40,430 nucleotides of DNA, taken from CAZLQF01 sp964561545 (lineage in GTDB: Bacteria > Bacteroidota > Bacteroidia > CAILMK01 > CAYYUA01). Location of the stretch: assembly GCA_964561545.1 (NCBI GenBank), contig CAZLQF010000024.1, forward strand, positions 1-40,430. The letters are read 5' to 3'. The position numbers were made by a program, and so were the translations under genes. Below the pieces are notes generated by a model, which made no database searches, was not told where the DNA came from, and saw only the letters and a program-made list of their open reading frames with translations. Below, one piece after another: positions 24,428 through 33,684 of the stretch (position 1 is the stretch's first letter; the number at the start of each line of letters is the position of its first letter).

Positions 24428-26608
24428 ATGCAGCAACTAGAACAATTTTATTACGACAACAAAATTGTGCGGATGTTTGCCATTGCTACTTTGGTTTGGG
24501 CCATTGTAGGCATGACCGTTGGCCTATGGGTAGCTTTACAATTCGTATTTCCGGAGTTAAACTTTGGACTACCTTACACCTCATTCGGACGGCTCAGGCC
24601 ACTCCATACCAACGGGGTCATCTTTGCTTTTATTGGCAATGCCATTTTTACAGGCGTTTACCATTCAACCCAGCGCTTGGTTAAAGCCCGCATGTATAGT
24701 GATTTTTTGAGCAATTTCCATTTTTGGGGTTGGCAACTCATCATCGTAGCAGCGGCCATTACCTTACCGCTTGGTTATACCACCAGTAAGGAATATGCAG
24801 AACTTGAATGGCCTATTGATATCGCCATTGCCATTGTTTGGGTGGTTTTTGGTATCAATTTAATTGGTACTTTGATCAAAAGAAGACAAAAGCACCTTTA
24901 CGTAGCCATTTGGTTTTATGTAGCTACCTGGGTTACCGTAGCTGTATTACACATTGTCAATTCCATAGAAATTCCGGTTGATTTCCTAAAAAGTTATCCC
25001 GTATACGCGGGCGTGCAGGATGCGCTTGTCCAATGGTGGTACGGCCATAATGCAGTGGCTTTCTTTTTAACCACACCCTATTTAGGCTTGATGTATTATT
25101 ACCTGCCAAAAGCAGCAGAAAGACCGGTATATTCTTATCGTTTATCGATTATTCATTTTTGGGCCTTGATCTTTATTTACATATGGGCTGGCCCACATCA
25201 CCTACTTTACACCGCTTTACCTGAATGGGCCCAATCCTTAGGAACAGTTTTTTCTATCATGCTCATAGCTCCTTCATGGGGCGGTATGGTTAATGGGCTT
25301 TTAACACTAAGAGGTGCCTGGGATCGTGTTAGGGAAAGCCCGATTCTAAAATTCATGGTGGTTGCCGTTACGGCTTATGGAATGGCAACATTTGAAGGGC
25401 CCATGCATTCGCTTAAAAACGTTAATGCGTTTACCCACTATACGGATTGGATACCGGCTCACGTACACGTGGGAGCACTTGGGTGGAATGGTTTCTTAAC
25501 ATTCGGTATGCTTTATTGGTTGATCCCCAAGATATTTAACACCCCATTGTTCTCTCAAAAACTGGCCAATTTACATTTCTGGATTGGCACTTTAGGTATT
25601 ATTCTTTGGGTGGTTCCCATGTATTGGGCTGGAACAACGCAAGGCCTCATGTGGAAACAATTTGGTGAAGATGGATTCCTCCAGTACCCGAATTTTCTGG
25701 AAACCGTAACACAAATCATTCCCATGTATGCTGGCAGGGCTTTGGGTGGTGCCCTCTACTTGACCGGCACTATTGTCATGGTCTACAATTTGGCAAAAAC
25801 AATGAGTGCGGGTGCAACTGAAGATAATGAATACGCGGAGGCCCCACCCCTTGTTATGGAAGGATCAGGACAAGGACTAACGGGCTACCTGAAGCACAGG
25901 ATCGTTGAAAAGAAACCAGTGATGTTGACGGTTTTAAGTTTGATTGCCATTCTTATCGGCACTATTATAGAGTTTATTCCGTCTTTCAGTATGGAATCCA
26001 ACGTCCCCAAAATTGCCAGTGTGAAGCCTTACACACCATTAGAGTTACAAGGTAGGGACATTTACATAAGTGAAGGCTGTAACAATTGCCACTCCCAGAT
26101 GATACGGCCTTTTAGATCAGAAACAGAACGCTATGGAGAATATTCGAAAGCAGGAGAGTTCGTTTATGACCATCCGTTCCTTTGGGGCTCCAAACGCACA
26201 GGACCGGATTTACACAGGCAAGGTGGTAAATACCCGAACTCTTGGCATTTCCAACATATGAAAGACCCAACCTTAACCTCTCCTGGCTCTATTATGCCTC
26301 CTTATCCATGGCTTTTGGAAAGGAACATTGACACTTCCTCAACCAAAGATAAAATCGAGACCATGCAAGCGCTGGGAGTTCCTTATGCAGAGGGTTATGA
26401 AGATAAAGCCAATAAGATGTTAATGGATCAAGCTACCGAAATTCAGCAATCCCTAATGGATGATGGGTTTGAGGTGGCCAAGAATAAGAAGATCATTGCA
26501 ATGATCGCGTATTTGCAGAGGCTGGGAACTGACATTAAAAAAGATGCCAATACAGTCAACAAATACCTTGAATTAGATGAACGTAACCTGGCAGAGGATC
26601 AGCAATAA
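24428..26608 (+). CDS. ccoNO: cbb3 oxidase fused subunits I and II (CcoN-CcoO)
   Basis: 726 residues. Residues about 1-480 are CcoN: heme and copper ligands are visible as H60 (RPLHTNG), H207 (WYGHNAVAFFLT), H257/H258 (WAGPHHLLYT) and H345/H347 (IPAHVHVGALGWNG). A short linker leads into CcoO, with a membrane anchor at about 497-520 and a heme-c motif CNNCHSQMIRP (551-555), then the CcoO-typical LWGSKRTGPDLHRQGGKY and SIMPPYPWL. The enzyme is a high-affinity, proton-pumping terminal oxidase in the inner membrane. In many bacteria ccoN and ccoO are separate; the fusion is a recurring feature of Bacteroidota. It lies between ccoS and the ccoQ-like gene. Confidence 0.96.
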   Translation: MQQLEQFYYDNKIVRMFAIATLVWAIVGMTVGLWVALQFVFPELNFGLPYTSFGRLRPLHTNGVIFAFIGNAIFTGVYHSTQRLVKARMYSDFLSNFHFWGWQLIIVAAAITLPLGYTTSKEYAELEWPIDIAIAIVWVVFGINLIGTLIKRRQKHLYVAIWFYVATWVTVAVLHIVNSIEIPVDFLKSYPVYAGVQDALVQWWYGHNAVAFFLTTPYLGLMYYYLPKAAERPVYSYRLSIIHFWALIFIYIWAGPHHLLYTALPEWAQSLGTVFSIMLIAPSWGGMVNGLLTLRGAWDRVRESPILKFMVVAVTAYGMATFEGPMHSLKNVNAFTHYTDWIPAHVHVGALGWNGFLTFGMLYWLIPKIFNTPLFSQKLANLHFWIGTLGIILWVVPMYWAGTTQGLMWKQFGEDGFLQYPNFLETVTQIIPMYAGRALGGALYLTGTIVMVYNLAKTMSAGATEDNEYAEAPPLVMEGSGQGLTGYLKHRIVEKKPVMLTVLSLIAILIGTIIEFIPSFSMESNVPKIASVKPYTPLELQGRDIYISEGCNNCHSQMIRPFRSETERYGEYSKAGEFVYDHPFLWGSKRTGPDLHRQGGKYPNSWHFQHMKDPTLTSPGSIMPPYPWLLERNIDTSSTKDKIETMQALGVPYAEGYEDKANKMLMDQATEIQQSLMDDGFEVAKNKKIIAMIAYLQRLGTDIKKDANTVNKYLELDERNLAEDQQ

Positions 26609-26631
26609 AACAACCATTAAAAAGTAAAACT

Positions 26632-26841
26632 ATGTTTAAGGATTTCATAAAAGAATCAGCGGGCATGGATATTTATCCCCTTTTATCGCTTAGCATTTTT
26701 TTCATCTTTTTCATCTTGGTCATCGTATGGGCAATAATTGTTAAAAAGGAATACTTGCAGGAGATGAAAAACATGCCGTTGCAAAATAATGATGAAGTGG
26801 ATGAAAATAACTCAGAACAAGTAGTAAATGAAGACCTTTAA
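26632..26841 (+). CDS. CcoQ-like small cbb3 subunit
   Basis: 69 residues with one membrane segment (about 15-38, LLSLSIFFIFFILVIVWAI), then a cytosolic KKEYLQEMKNMPL and an acidic, asparagine-rich tail. Size, topology and position between ccoNO and ccoP match CcoQ, which stabilises the oxidase; sequence conservation in this family is poor, so the call rests mainly on context. Gaps are 23 bp to ccoNO and 18 bp to ccoP. Confidence 0.8.
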   Translation: MFKDFIKESAGMDIYPLLSLSIFFIFFILVIVWAIIVKKEYLQEMKNMPLQNNDEVDENNSEQVVNEDL

Positions 26842-26859
26842 CCTTATAAACTAATAGCC

Positions 26860-28008
26860 ATGAGAAAGCTTCAATTGATATTGGCATTAACCGGGTTTTG
26901 GCTCGCCTATACGCTAAATCCTGTTGAGGCTCAACCCGATGGAAAAACCCTTTTTGAGCAAAACTGCACAAGCTGTCATCAAATCGATCAAAAAATGGTG
27001 GGCCCTGCATTGAAAGGAGCACCAGATCGTTGGGATTTTAGAGACACCTTGATTAAGTTTATTCAAAACTCCCAGGAAGTAATCAAAGGAGGTCATGAAT
27101 ATGCGAACAAACTTTTTGAAGAGTACAACCAAACGATCATGCCCCCCAATAACCTTACCGATCAAGAAACAGAGGCTATATTAACCTACATTGAGGAAGG
27201 AGGGAAGCCTGAAGCTCAAGCAGATGCAGGAAGCGATCAAAAAGCATCCCAAAATATGACGGCCTCTCAAGAAAAAAGTGGGTCAACAGCTTTATTCTTG
27301 TTTGCTATTTTGATAATCGGGCTTTTCGCTATTTTGATCACGCTCATTGTTGTACTTATCAACCTCACCAATAAACTAAAGCGGCTTGAAGAACCAACTC
27401 CGGTACAGGAGGCTGAACCAAGAGCAACTTGGGGGCAACTTTTCCGTAAGCCTGATGTGATCAAGGACCAGGAAATGAAAGGCCACGAATACGATGGTAT
27501 TACTGAATTCGACAACAATCCGCCTTCATGGTTCAACTGGCTCTTCTATGGATCCATTGCTTTTGCGGTTATTTATATGTTGTATTTTCATGTATTGGGA
27601 ATTGGAAGTCTTCAAATTGAAGAATATGAAGAACAAATAGCGGAAGCTAAAGCAAAATATGGTTCGCTTGAAAAAACCATGGATTTTGCGGCTTTAGACC
27701 CGATTAAGGAAGAATCTGCCATTGCAAATGGCAAAACCATTTATATGAACAATTGTGCGAATTGCCATAAAGACCACGGAGGCGGAGGTGTTGGCCCCAA
27801 CCTGACAGATAAGTATTGGATACATGGTGGTCAATTCCAGGATGTACTGGAAACAATTTACAACGGGGTACCCGAGAAAGGGATGGTAGCTTGGAAAGAT
27901 CAACTATCCAATGAAGAAATTCATCAAGTAGCCAGTTTTGTGGAGACCTTAAGGGGAACCAATCCGCCTGAAGGGAAAAAACCGGAGGGACAAAAATATG
28001 AACCTTAA
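26860..28008 (+). CDS. ccoP: cbb3 oxidase cytochrome c subunit CcoP, with permuted heme domains
   Basis: 382 residues. After a signal peptide (1-24, ending VEAQ) comes a first cytochrome c domain with CTSCH (36-40) and candidate Met ligand in IMPP. A membrane segment at about 143-168 follows, then the CcoP N-terminal signature YDGITEFDNNPPSWFNWLF with a second membrane segment (about 225-245), then a second cytochrome c domain with CANCH (299-303) and GMVAW. In the classical CcoP the membrane region comes first and both heme domains follow; here one heme domain sits at the extreme N terminus. CcoP passes electrons from soluble cytochromes to CcoO. Downstream ccoG is 91 bp away. Confidence 0.9.
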   Translation: MRKLQLILALTGFWLAYTLNPVEAQPDGKTLFEQNCTSCHQIDQKMVGPALKGAPDRWDFRDTLIKFIQNSQEVIKGGHEYANKLFEEYNQTIMPPNNLTDQETEAILTYIEEGGKPEAQADAGSDQKASQNMTASQEKSGSTALFLFAILIIGLFAILITLIVVLINLTNKLKRLEEPTPVQEAEPRATWGQLFRKPDVIKDQEMKGHEYDGITEFDNNPPSWFNWLFYGSIAFAVIYMLYFHVLGIGSLQIEEYEEQIAEAKAKYGSLEKTMDFAALDPIKEESAIANGKTIYMNNCANCHKDHGGGGVGPNLTDKYWIHGGQFQDVLETIYNGVPEKGMVAWKDQLSNEEIHQVASFVETLRGTNPPEGKKPEGQKYEP

Positions 28009-28099
28009 TAATCAGGCTTTTAACTGGCTAAATGGCTTTAGATTGGATTTGAACGGACCCTTCATCTAAGGTTTTTATTTAAGAATTGAGCAACAAACA

Positions 28100-29482
28100 A
28101 TGGAAACAGAAGGAAGTTTTCGAGATAAAATTTCAACAGTTGACAGTGAGGGGAGGCGGAAATGGATTTATCCTAAAAAACCATTTGGAAGCCTTTACCA
28201 ATGGCGTAAGGGCGTAAGCTATGTCTTATTGGGTATTTTATTCGCAGGCCCTTTTATCACCATTAACGGCCATCCGTTATTGATGTTGAATGTTTTCCAA
28301 CGTAAGTTCATCGTTTTTGGCCAGGTCTTTTGGCCACAGGACTTTCATTTGTTCCTTTTGGCCGTTTTAACCTTCATCATTTTCATTATCTTTTTTACTG
28401 TCATTTTCGGAAGGGTTTGGTGCGGTTGGGCTTGCCCCCAAACCATATTTTTGGAAATGCTCTTCAGGCGGATTGAATATTGGATAGAAGGCGACCACAT
28501 CAAGCAAAAAAAACTTGCCAAGGCCCCATGGAACAGAGAAAAAATATTGAAAAAGGGCACCAAGCACGCCTTGTTTATATTTTTTGCTTTCATCATTGCC
28601 AACACCCTTTTGGGCTATATTATAGGTAAGGATAAATTATTGACTATAATAACCAGTCCGCCATCAGCCAATATTGCCGGCTTTACGGGAGTAATTGTGT
28701 TTACCATTTTGTTTTACTGGATCTATACGTGGTTCCGGGAGCAGATCTGTACCATTGTGTGCCCCTATGGGAGATTACAAGGGGTTTTACTGGATAAAAA
28801 CTCCATAGTGGTGGCTTATGACTATAACAGGGGTGAGCCCAGAGAAAAGTTTAACAAAAACCGGAGTGAAGATGCTGGCGATTGCATCGATTGCCATCAA
28901 TGTGTGGATGTTTGTCCCACTGGTATCGATATTCGAAACGGTACCCAAATGGAATGCATCAATTGCACGGCTTGCATTGATGCCTGCAACCATGTAATGG
29001 AAAAAGTTGGTAAGCCCAAGGGCTTGATACGGTACGATACTGAAAATAACATCCAAAAAAAACAACCTTTTCGCTTTACAACCAGAATGATCGGTTATAG
29101 CATTGTTTTGTTGATCACCATAAGTTTAATGGGCTTTTTGTTAATGAACCGTGATGCAACTGAAACCAACATTTTAAAAGCACGCGGGGCCACTTATGAA
29201 GTTACAGAAAATGGTGCTGTTCGGAATTTGTACAACGTAAAAGTGATCAATAAAACTTTTGAACAAAAACCCATTGAATTAAAAGTTCTTTCCCACAAAC
29301 AGGCCGAACTGGATTTAATAAGTGAAGACCTGGTCGCAGCAGGCGAGGACATGGGTGAGGGGACTTTCTTCATTGAATTGCCTAAAAATGCAATTCAAGG
29401 AAAATCAGAAAGATTAACGGTAGGTGTTTTTTCAGAAGGTAAAAAGCTTGAAGAAGTGAATACAAACTTCATTGGACCCTGA
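28100..29482 (+). CDS. ccoG: cbb3 oxidase accessory iron-sulfur protein CcoG (FixG/RdxA)
   Basis: 460 residues with five or six membrane segments. VFGRVWCGWACPQTIFLEM and the second CPYGRLQG are the family-specific cysteine motifs in the membrane part. A two-cluster ferredoxin domain follows, C262xxCxxCxxxCP and C286xxCxxCxxxC (CIDCHQCVDVCP and CINCTACIDACN). The C-terminal 115 residues form an Ig-like FixG domain. CcoG reduces Cu(II) to Cu(I) in cbb3 assembly according to published work on the family. It lies between ccoP and ccoH. Confidence 0.95.
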   Translation: METEGSFRDKISTVDSEGRRKWIYPKKPFGSLYQWRKGVSYVLLGILFAGPFITINGHPLLMLNVFQRKFIVFGQVFWPQDFHLFLLAVLTFIIFIIFFTVIFGRVWCGWACPQTIFLEMLFRRIEYWIEGDHIKQKKLAKAPWNREKILKKGTKHALFIFFAFIIANTLLGYIIGKDKLLTIITSPPSANIAGFTGVIVFTILFYWIYTWFREQICTIVCPYGRLQGVLLDKNSIVVAYDYNRGEPREKFNKNRSEDAGDCIDCHQCVDVCPTGIDIRNGTQMECINCTACIDACNHVMEKVGKPKGLIRYDTENNIQKKQPFRFTTRMIGYSIVLLITISLMGFLLMNRDATETNILKARGATYEVTENGAVRNLYNVKVINKTFEQKPIELKVLSHKQAELDLISEDLVAAGEDMGEGTFFIELPKNAIQGKSERLTVGVFSEGKKLEEVNTNFIGP

Positions 29483-29571
29483 TTTGATACTTAATACGTA
29501 GTAGTAATTACAGCTTATGTAAAATATAGAACCTCGTAGTTCAATTATAAATAATCAAAGGAAAAGTTACC

Positions 29572-30039
29572 ATGACTAACAAAAAGAAGGGCTTTAATCC
29601 ATGGCCTTGGGGTATTGGCTTGAGTTTTTTAGCATTCATGCTATTCATTGGCTTTAACTTTTACAATTTCAGCCAAAAGGAAACCCATTTGGTCGTAAAT
29701 GATTATTACAAGGCTGAAAAGCGATTCCAGCAACACATCGACCAAATTCAAAATCATAAATCCCTGAGCAAGCAAGTCAATATTGGCTTTACAGATGATC
29801 GAAAGCAAATTCAATTTCAATTCCCCCCTATGTTTGAACCCTCTAAAACACAAGGCAATATAGAATTGTACCGCCCTTCTGATGCTGATCAGGACTTTAA
29901 CACTTCTGTAGACCTGGATACCTCTAACCAACAAACGATTCCCGTAAAGCAATTTGATAAAGGTCAATGGCGCATTAAACTGAGTTGGTCAAGTTTGGGT
30001 ACCAAGTACTACAAGGAAGAATCGATTGTTTTAAGATGA
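29572..30039 (+). CDS. ccoH: FixH/CcoH family protein
   Basis: 155 residues. One N-terminal membrane segment (about 10-32, WPWGIGLSFLAFMLFIGF) is followed by NDYYKAEKRFQQHIDQ, the typical segment of FixH, and a periplasmic beta-rich domain ending in WSSLGTKYYKEESIVL. CcoH/FixH interacts with CcoP and the oxidase and is needed for its maturation or stability. It starts 89 bp after ccoG. Position and topology support the call; the overall sequence is not strongly conserved. Confidence 0.88.
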   Translation: MTNKKKGFNPWPWGIGLSFLAFMLFIGFNFYNFSQKETHLVVNDYYKAEKRFQQHIDQIQNHKSLSKQVNIGFTDDRKQIQFQFPPMFEPSKTQGNIELYRPSDADQDFNTSVDLDTSNQQTIPVKQFDKGQWRIKLSWSSLGTKYYKEESIVLR

Positions 30040-30217
30040 TAGCAATAAAATCGAATTGCCTTGAAATTTAAGCAGCAAAATGTTCGATAACAATAAACTG
30101 CCTTATCGGCAATTGGCAACATGTAAGGGTCGCATTAAATCTTTCAAGTAGTTATTAGAAACTGGATGCATAAACGATAAACTTTACTTTAAACCTAACA
30201 CCTAAAGCCTAAAAACG

Positions 30218-30979
30218 ATGTACTGGGCCGCTTTCATAATGGGACTTTTGGGCAGTCTACACTGCCTGGGAATGTGTGGCCCGATTGCATTTTCCTTGCC
30301 TGGCAGGTTTGGCACTTCTTCAAGTTTAATTGCCAGCCGTTTACTCTACAATGGAGGCCGCATTGCTGCTTATGGCTTAATTGGTATTTTCTTTGGCCTA
30401 ATTGGGGCTACCGTGGCCCTGTTCGCTTATCAGCAAGTCCTGTCAATTGCAACCGGCAGTTTGATCCTCTTGTGGGCTTTAAGCCAATTTCCTTTTGTAA
30501 ATAAATATTTTAAGTTCAATGCTTCGGGGTTGTTTTTAAAAACGTTTGGCGGATGGTTTAAAAGACTTTACCAAAAACCATCTGTCTTGTCCCTGGGCCT
30601 GCTCGGCATTTTAAATGGATTCCTCCCTTGTGGACTGGTTTATCTCGCTGCTTTAACGAGCCTAAATTATGGGCAAGTATCAGAAAGCATGGTGTATATG
30701 ATATTTTTTGGCCTTGGTACCGTGCCTATGATGTTCACGTTGAGTTTCTCTGGTAAATTGGTTAATTTTCAGTGGAAGCAGCGCATAACCGCCTTCATTC
30801 CGTATGCTGCGGCTTTGATCGCTGTCCTTTTCATATTACGGGGATTGGCATTAGGAATTCCTTATGTGAGTCCCAACGTTGAGCAAAAAGCTGGTGAGCA
30901 AATTGAGAACCAATGCTGCTCAGAACCTGATCATCTTTCGCAGAAGTCAAAAGCTAAACCTAACCATGAAGACAAATAA
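30218..30979 (+). CDS. SafE/DsbD_2-type membrane protein of the cbb3 cluster
   Basis: 253 residues, about six membrane segments. The first contains GLLGSLHCLGMCGPIAF, whose Cys-Leu-Gly-Met-Cys and His form a likely metal or redox site; a second conserved site is GFLPCGLVYLAA. This family (PF13386-like, usually named sulfite exporter TauE/SafE family) is widespread at the end of Bacteroidota cbb3 operons and is related to the DsbD membrane domain. A role in copper handling or electron transfer for oxidase assembly is more likely than sulfite export (inference). The C terminus has a vicinal Cys pair (NQCCSEPDH) followed by a charged His-rich tail, which may bind metal. It is 178 bp after ccoH. 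Confidence 0.82.
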   Translation: MYWAAFIMGLLGSLHCLGMCGPIAFSLPGRFGTSSSLIASRLLYNGGRIAAYGLIGIFFGLIGATVALFAYQQVLSIATGSLILLWALSQFPFVNKYFKFNASGLFLKTFGGWFKRLYQKPSVLSLGLLGILNGFLPCGLVYLAALTSLNYGQVSESMVYMIFFGLGTVPMMFTLSFSGKLVNFQWKQRITAFIPYAAALIAVLFILRGLALGIPYVSPNVEQKAGEQIENQCCSEPDHLSQKSKAKPNHEDK

Positions 30980-31518
30980 AAGTGGAGAGTGCCAAGAATT
31001 AGCACCATCGCATCAATTAATCTTAATCTAAGAACTGCTGATCCCTTAATATTTAAGTTTTTATAAGTCAACCATTAAACAAAAGTTGGGGTTTTAATCC
31101 TTAATGGCCTATCTTCATGGAAAAGAAATGCTTCGTAATACAGGATGCAATTAACTTTTTAAAATCCGCTTCGTTATCTATTCCTTTTAACTTTGTTAAA
31201 TACGTGCTTTTTTCCGCTTTAAAAAGAAATTTTGCGGCCCCCAACTTGTTTTGCTTTTAAAAAGCATTGGCTTCTTGGAGCAAGCCAATTTCTTCTATAA
31301 CCTATATCAATACCTATGGCAAAAAGCACTCAATGCCAAAACAGCCAATGGCCAACAAATAAGGCATCAAGACAAAATAGGTTGCGGCAGGTATAAGTAG
31401 GTTCTTAGCCAATTTTATCCGACCAATTCTTATTTAACCCGTTTTCATTAAAAGGATAGATTGGTTTACGCCCAGGTCGGGATTTTTGAATTTTGAATGA
31501 TGAACACTTTCTGCTACA
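30980..31518. other. Intergenic region between convergent genes
   Basis: No convincing open frame, RNA or strong terminator is visible. A minimal CTTAA/TTAAG stem followed by five T residues occurs at about 31045-31065, too weak to call. Confidence 0.5.
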
Positions 31519-31971
31519 TCAAAACCACCCTCTGCCGAGATCTCTGAAAGGCCACGGAATAGAGAGAAGGATCAATAATAAGCCAATTCCAAAATATATG
31601 GCCGTTTTTTTGTGCTTCGAAAGGCTGGCTTCGGCTTTCTTGGCTTTAACCCGTCCTACTGTAATCAAAATAATGGAGATGAGCATCATCAAGGTGTGCT
31701 CTACGGTAAAAAATCTTAAGATATCATTGGACATGGTATTCTGCATATCTGCCAAACCTCTTTGAATCAAAGGACTGATGAAAAAGAGGATAAACCCAAT
31801 GACCAATTGGAGGTGAACCGATATCAAGGTAAGTAAACTCCACCTATTATCGCCTGCCGTAAAAGCTGAATTGCTCCGCCAGCCAGAAATGGCTTTAACG
31901 ATGGAAATTATCAAAAAGATCAGTACCACATAGCGTAGCGTTGAATGAAGATGAACCAATCCGGTATACAT
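31519..31971 (-). CDS. Small four-helix membrane protein, cytochrome-b-like
   Basis: 150 residues from the ATG at 31971 (an open frame reaches 32010 but adds only an unlikely hydrophobic-poor leader). Four membrane segments are evident at about 11-28, 46-66, 90-106 and 123-139. Histidines H7 and H9 (LVHLHSTLRY), H53 (SVHLQLVIG) and H92 (VEHTLMML) are placed at helix ends, as in heme-b-binding bundles; similar Bacteroidota proteins are often labelled cytochrome B. Heme binding is not proven. The C terminus IPWPFRDLGRGWF looks conserved. It diverges from ctaA, whose start is 111 bp away, suggesting a link to heme or oxidase biology. Confidence 0.65.
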   Translation of the reverse strand: MYTGLVHLHSTLRYVVLIFLIISIVKAISGWRSNSAFTAGDNRWSLLTLISVHLQLVIGFILFFISPLIQRGLADMQNTMSNDILRFFTVEHTLMMLISIILITVGRVKAKKAEASLSKHKKTAIYFGIGLLLILLSIPWPFRDLGRGWF

Positions 31972-32082
31972 AACAATAAATTTTAATGCAAAGGTACAAT
32001 GCTCTAACAATTGCCATTCTCAAACGTTGAAAAAAGTAAAAACATTGAATTCCTAATTTTGAAGTTTTATTAAAGCTAAGCT

Positions 32083-33147
32083 ATGACAGTTAAGGATCGA
32101 AAGTTGGTAGGCATTTGGCTTTTAGCAGGCGCGGTAATGATCTTTGTTCAGGTGATCATAGGCGGCATCACCCGCCTCACGGAATCAGGCCTTTCCATTA
32201 CCGAATGGGAAGTCGTAACTGGAACCTTGCCACCCCTCAACGAAAATCAGTGGCAGGTAGAATTTGATAAATACCAGGAAAGCCCCGAATACAAGAAGCG
32301 CAATGTAGGGATGAGCCTATCGGAATTTAAGTTCATCTATTTTTGGGAGTATCTGCACCGACTTTGGGCAAGAATCCTGGGATTTGTTTTCCTGATTCCG
32401 TTTCTGTATTTCCTCATTAAAAAGAAAATGGACCAACCAACCATCAGAAAATCTCTTGTTGCTTTTTTGTTAGGAGGCTTGGCCGGCGTATTCGGGTGGA
32501 TTATGGTTGTAAGTGGGCTACAGGACCGGCCCATGGTGAGCCCTTATCGGTTGGCAATTCATTTGGCGATTGCCATTGCAACTTTGCTTTACTTGCTATG
32601 GATTGCTATGCAACAATTGACACCCCGTGATCCCCTTGCCCATCAACTTCAAGCTTTAAAACGATTTTCAACAGGATTGATCGTCCTTACAGTTATCCAA
32701 GTACTTGTTGGAGCGCTAATGTCCGGCATGGAAGCCGCCAAGGTATATCCCACCTGGCCAGATATGAACAATGCTTTTATTCCTGGACTCCTGCTCGAGC
32801 CAAACAACTGGTCCTGGAATGCCTTTGTTAACTTTAATAAAGATGCACTGCCTCATGCCCTGGTAAACTTCGTTCACCGTAACATGGGGTACGTTATTTT
32901 TATCCTCGGCCTTTTATTCACCTACCAAGGATTTAAAAAGGGCACACCTACCGGGATCACAAGAAAAGCCTTTGCTTTAGTACCCATTATTCTTTTCACC
33001 CAGGTTTTATTGGGTATTCTTACCATCCTTAATGTTAATGCTCATATACCTGTTTTTTTAGGCGTAGCCCATCAAGGTGTGGCAATTTTATTTTTGGCGG
33101 TTTTGTTTGTCATCAATTACAGGACCTCAGCCCAAGTAAGAGCTTAA
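32083..33147 (+). CDS. ctaA: Heme A synthase (CtaA/COX15)
   Basis: 354 residues with eight predicted membrane helices. Signature segments: IIGGITRLTESGLSITEW in the first periplasmic loop, and four conserved histidines in helices at H92 (EYLHRLWARI), H160 (RLAIHLAIAI), H265 (NFVHRNMGYV) and H330 (GVAHQGVAIL). The protein lacks the Cys pair in the first loop seen in Bacillus CtaA and resembles the COX15/alphaproteobacterial type. It oxidises heme O to heme A in the membrane. Since cbb3 oxidase uses no heme A, an aa3 or caa3 oxidase must be encoded elsewhere. ctaB (heme O synthase) is not adjacent. Confidence 0.94.
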   Translation: MTVKDRKLVGIWLLAGAVMIFVQVIIGGITRLTESGLSITEWEVVTGTLPPLNENQWQVEFDKYQESPEYKKRNVGMSLSEFKFIYFWEYLHRLWARILGFVFLIPFLYFLIKKKMDQPTIRKSLVAFLLGGLAGVFGWIMVVSGLQDRPMVSPYRLAIHLAIAIATLLYLLWIAMQQLTPRDPLAHQLQALKRFSTGLIVLTVIQVLVGALMSGMEAAKVYPTWPDMNNAFIPGLLLEPNNWSWNAFVNFNKDALPHALVNFVHRNMGYVIFILGLLFTYQGFKKGTPTGITRKAFALVPIILFTQVLLGILTILNVNAHIPVFLGVAHQGVAILFLAVLFVINYRTSAQVRA

Positions 33148-33518
33148 AGCTGCCTAAGCTTTTAAAAGTCCTTTGGTGCGAATTAGTTGTCTTAATCAAG
33201 GAAGATTTTCTAATATCAAACATCCTAACCTTAAAAAATTAAGTTAATAATGGACAATAGCTTGAATAAAAATGGAGCGTAAAAACTAACCGTCCTATTA
33301 TTTTGAGAAAGAACGATTGATGCCCAGCATACCCTTACTAAAAGCATCGAACATTAGTACCTAAGCGTTGAAATGCTTCTAAATCTTGTGAACCCAATCG
33401 AATGGAATAGCGGTTCTCTCCTGAACATTGCTTGAAAAAAAGTAATCCAATTGAGAGTGTTGAATTACTCAACTACCATTTAGTAAAGCATGGTATTTGA
33501 ATAAGACAGAAACTCTGA

Positions 33519-33538
33519 TTTTTTACGTATGTAAAAAA
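33519..33538. repeat. Perfect inverted repeat near the tRNA-Ser promoter
   Basis: TTTTTTAC and GTAAAAAA are exact 8-bp arms around GTAT. The left arm overlaps the expected -33 region of the tRNA-Ser promoter. It may be a regulator site or simply a symmetric A/T tract. Confidence 0.4.
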
Positions 33539-33546
33539 CGCTTTAT

Positions 33547-33554
33547 TATATTTG
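33547..33554 (+). promoter_or_regulatory. Candidate -7 box of the tRNA-Ser gene
   Basis: TATATTTG is an exact TAnnTTTG match ending 12 bp before the tRNA 5' end; a T-run ending at 33524 lies 22 bp upstream at the -33 position. Confidence 0.5.
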
Positions 33555-33566
33555 TAATGTGAAAAC

Positions 33567-33652
33567 GGAGGGTTGTCAGAGCGGCCGAATGTGGCGGTCT
33601 CGAAAACCGCTGTCCCTACGCGGGACCGGGGGTTCGAATCCCTCACCCTCCG
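33567..33652 (+). tRNA. tRNA-Ser (anticodon CGA)
   Basis: Acceptor GGAGGGT pairs with ACCCTCC, discriminator G as expected for Ser. The anticodon stem GCGGT/ACCGC holds loop CTCGAAA, anticodon CGA reading UCG. The long variable arm (GTCCCTACGCGGGAC) is the class II mark of tRNA-Ser, and the T arm is GGGGGTTCGAATCCCTC-like. CCA is not encoded (G is followed by CAA). Confidence 0.96.
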
Positions 33653-33684
33653 CAACTTTATCTTGCCTCGTAGAGAACTTGTCA

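Larger units (their letters stand above)
33148..33566. other. Intergenic region before tRNA-Ser
   Basis: No gene is visible. The right end holds a palindrome and an exact -7 box (listed separately) that would drive tRNA-Ser transcription. Confidence 0.55.

Noticed and set aside
33559..33684. N-terminal extension of the GNAT gene through tRNA-Ser
   Set aside because: Those codons are the tRNA itself; the ATG at 33685 starts the conserved protein.
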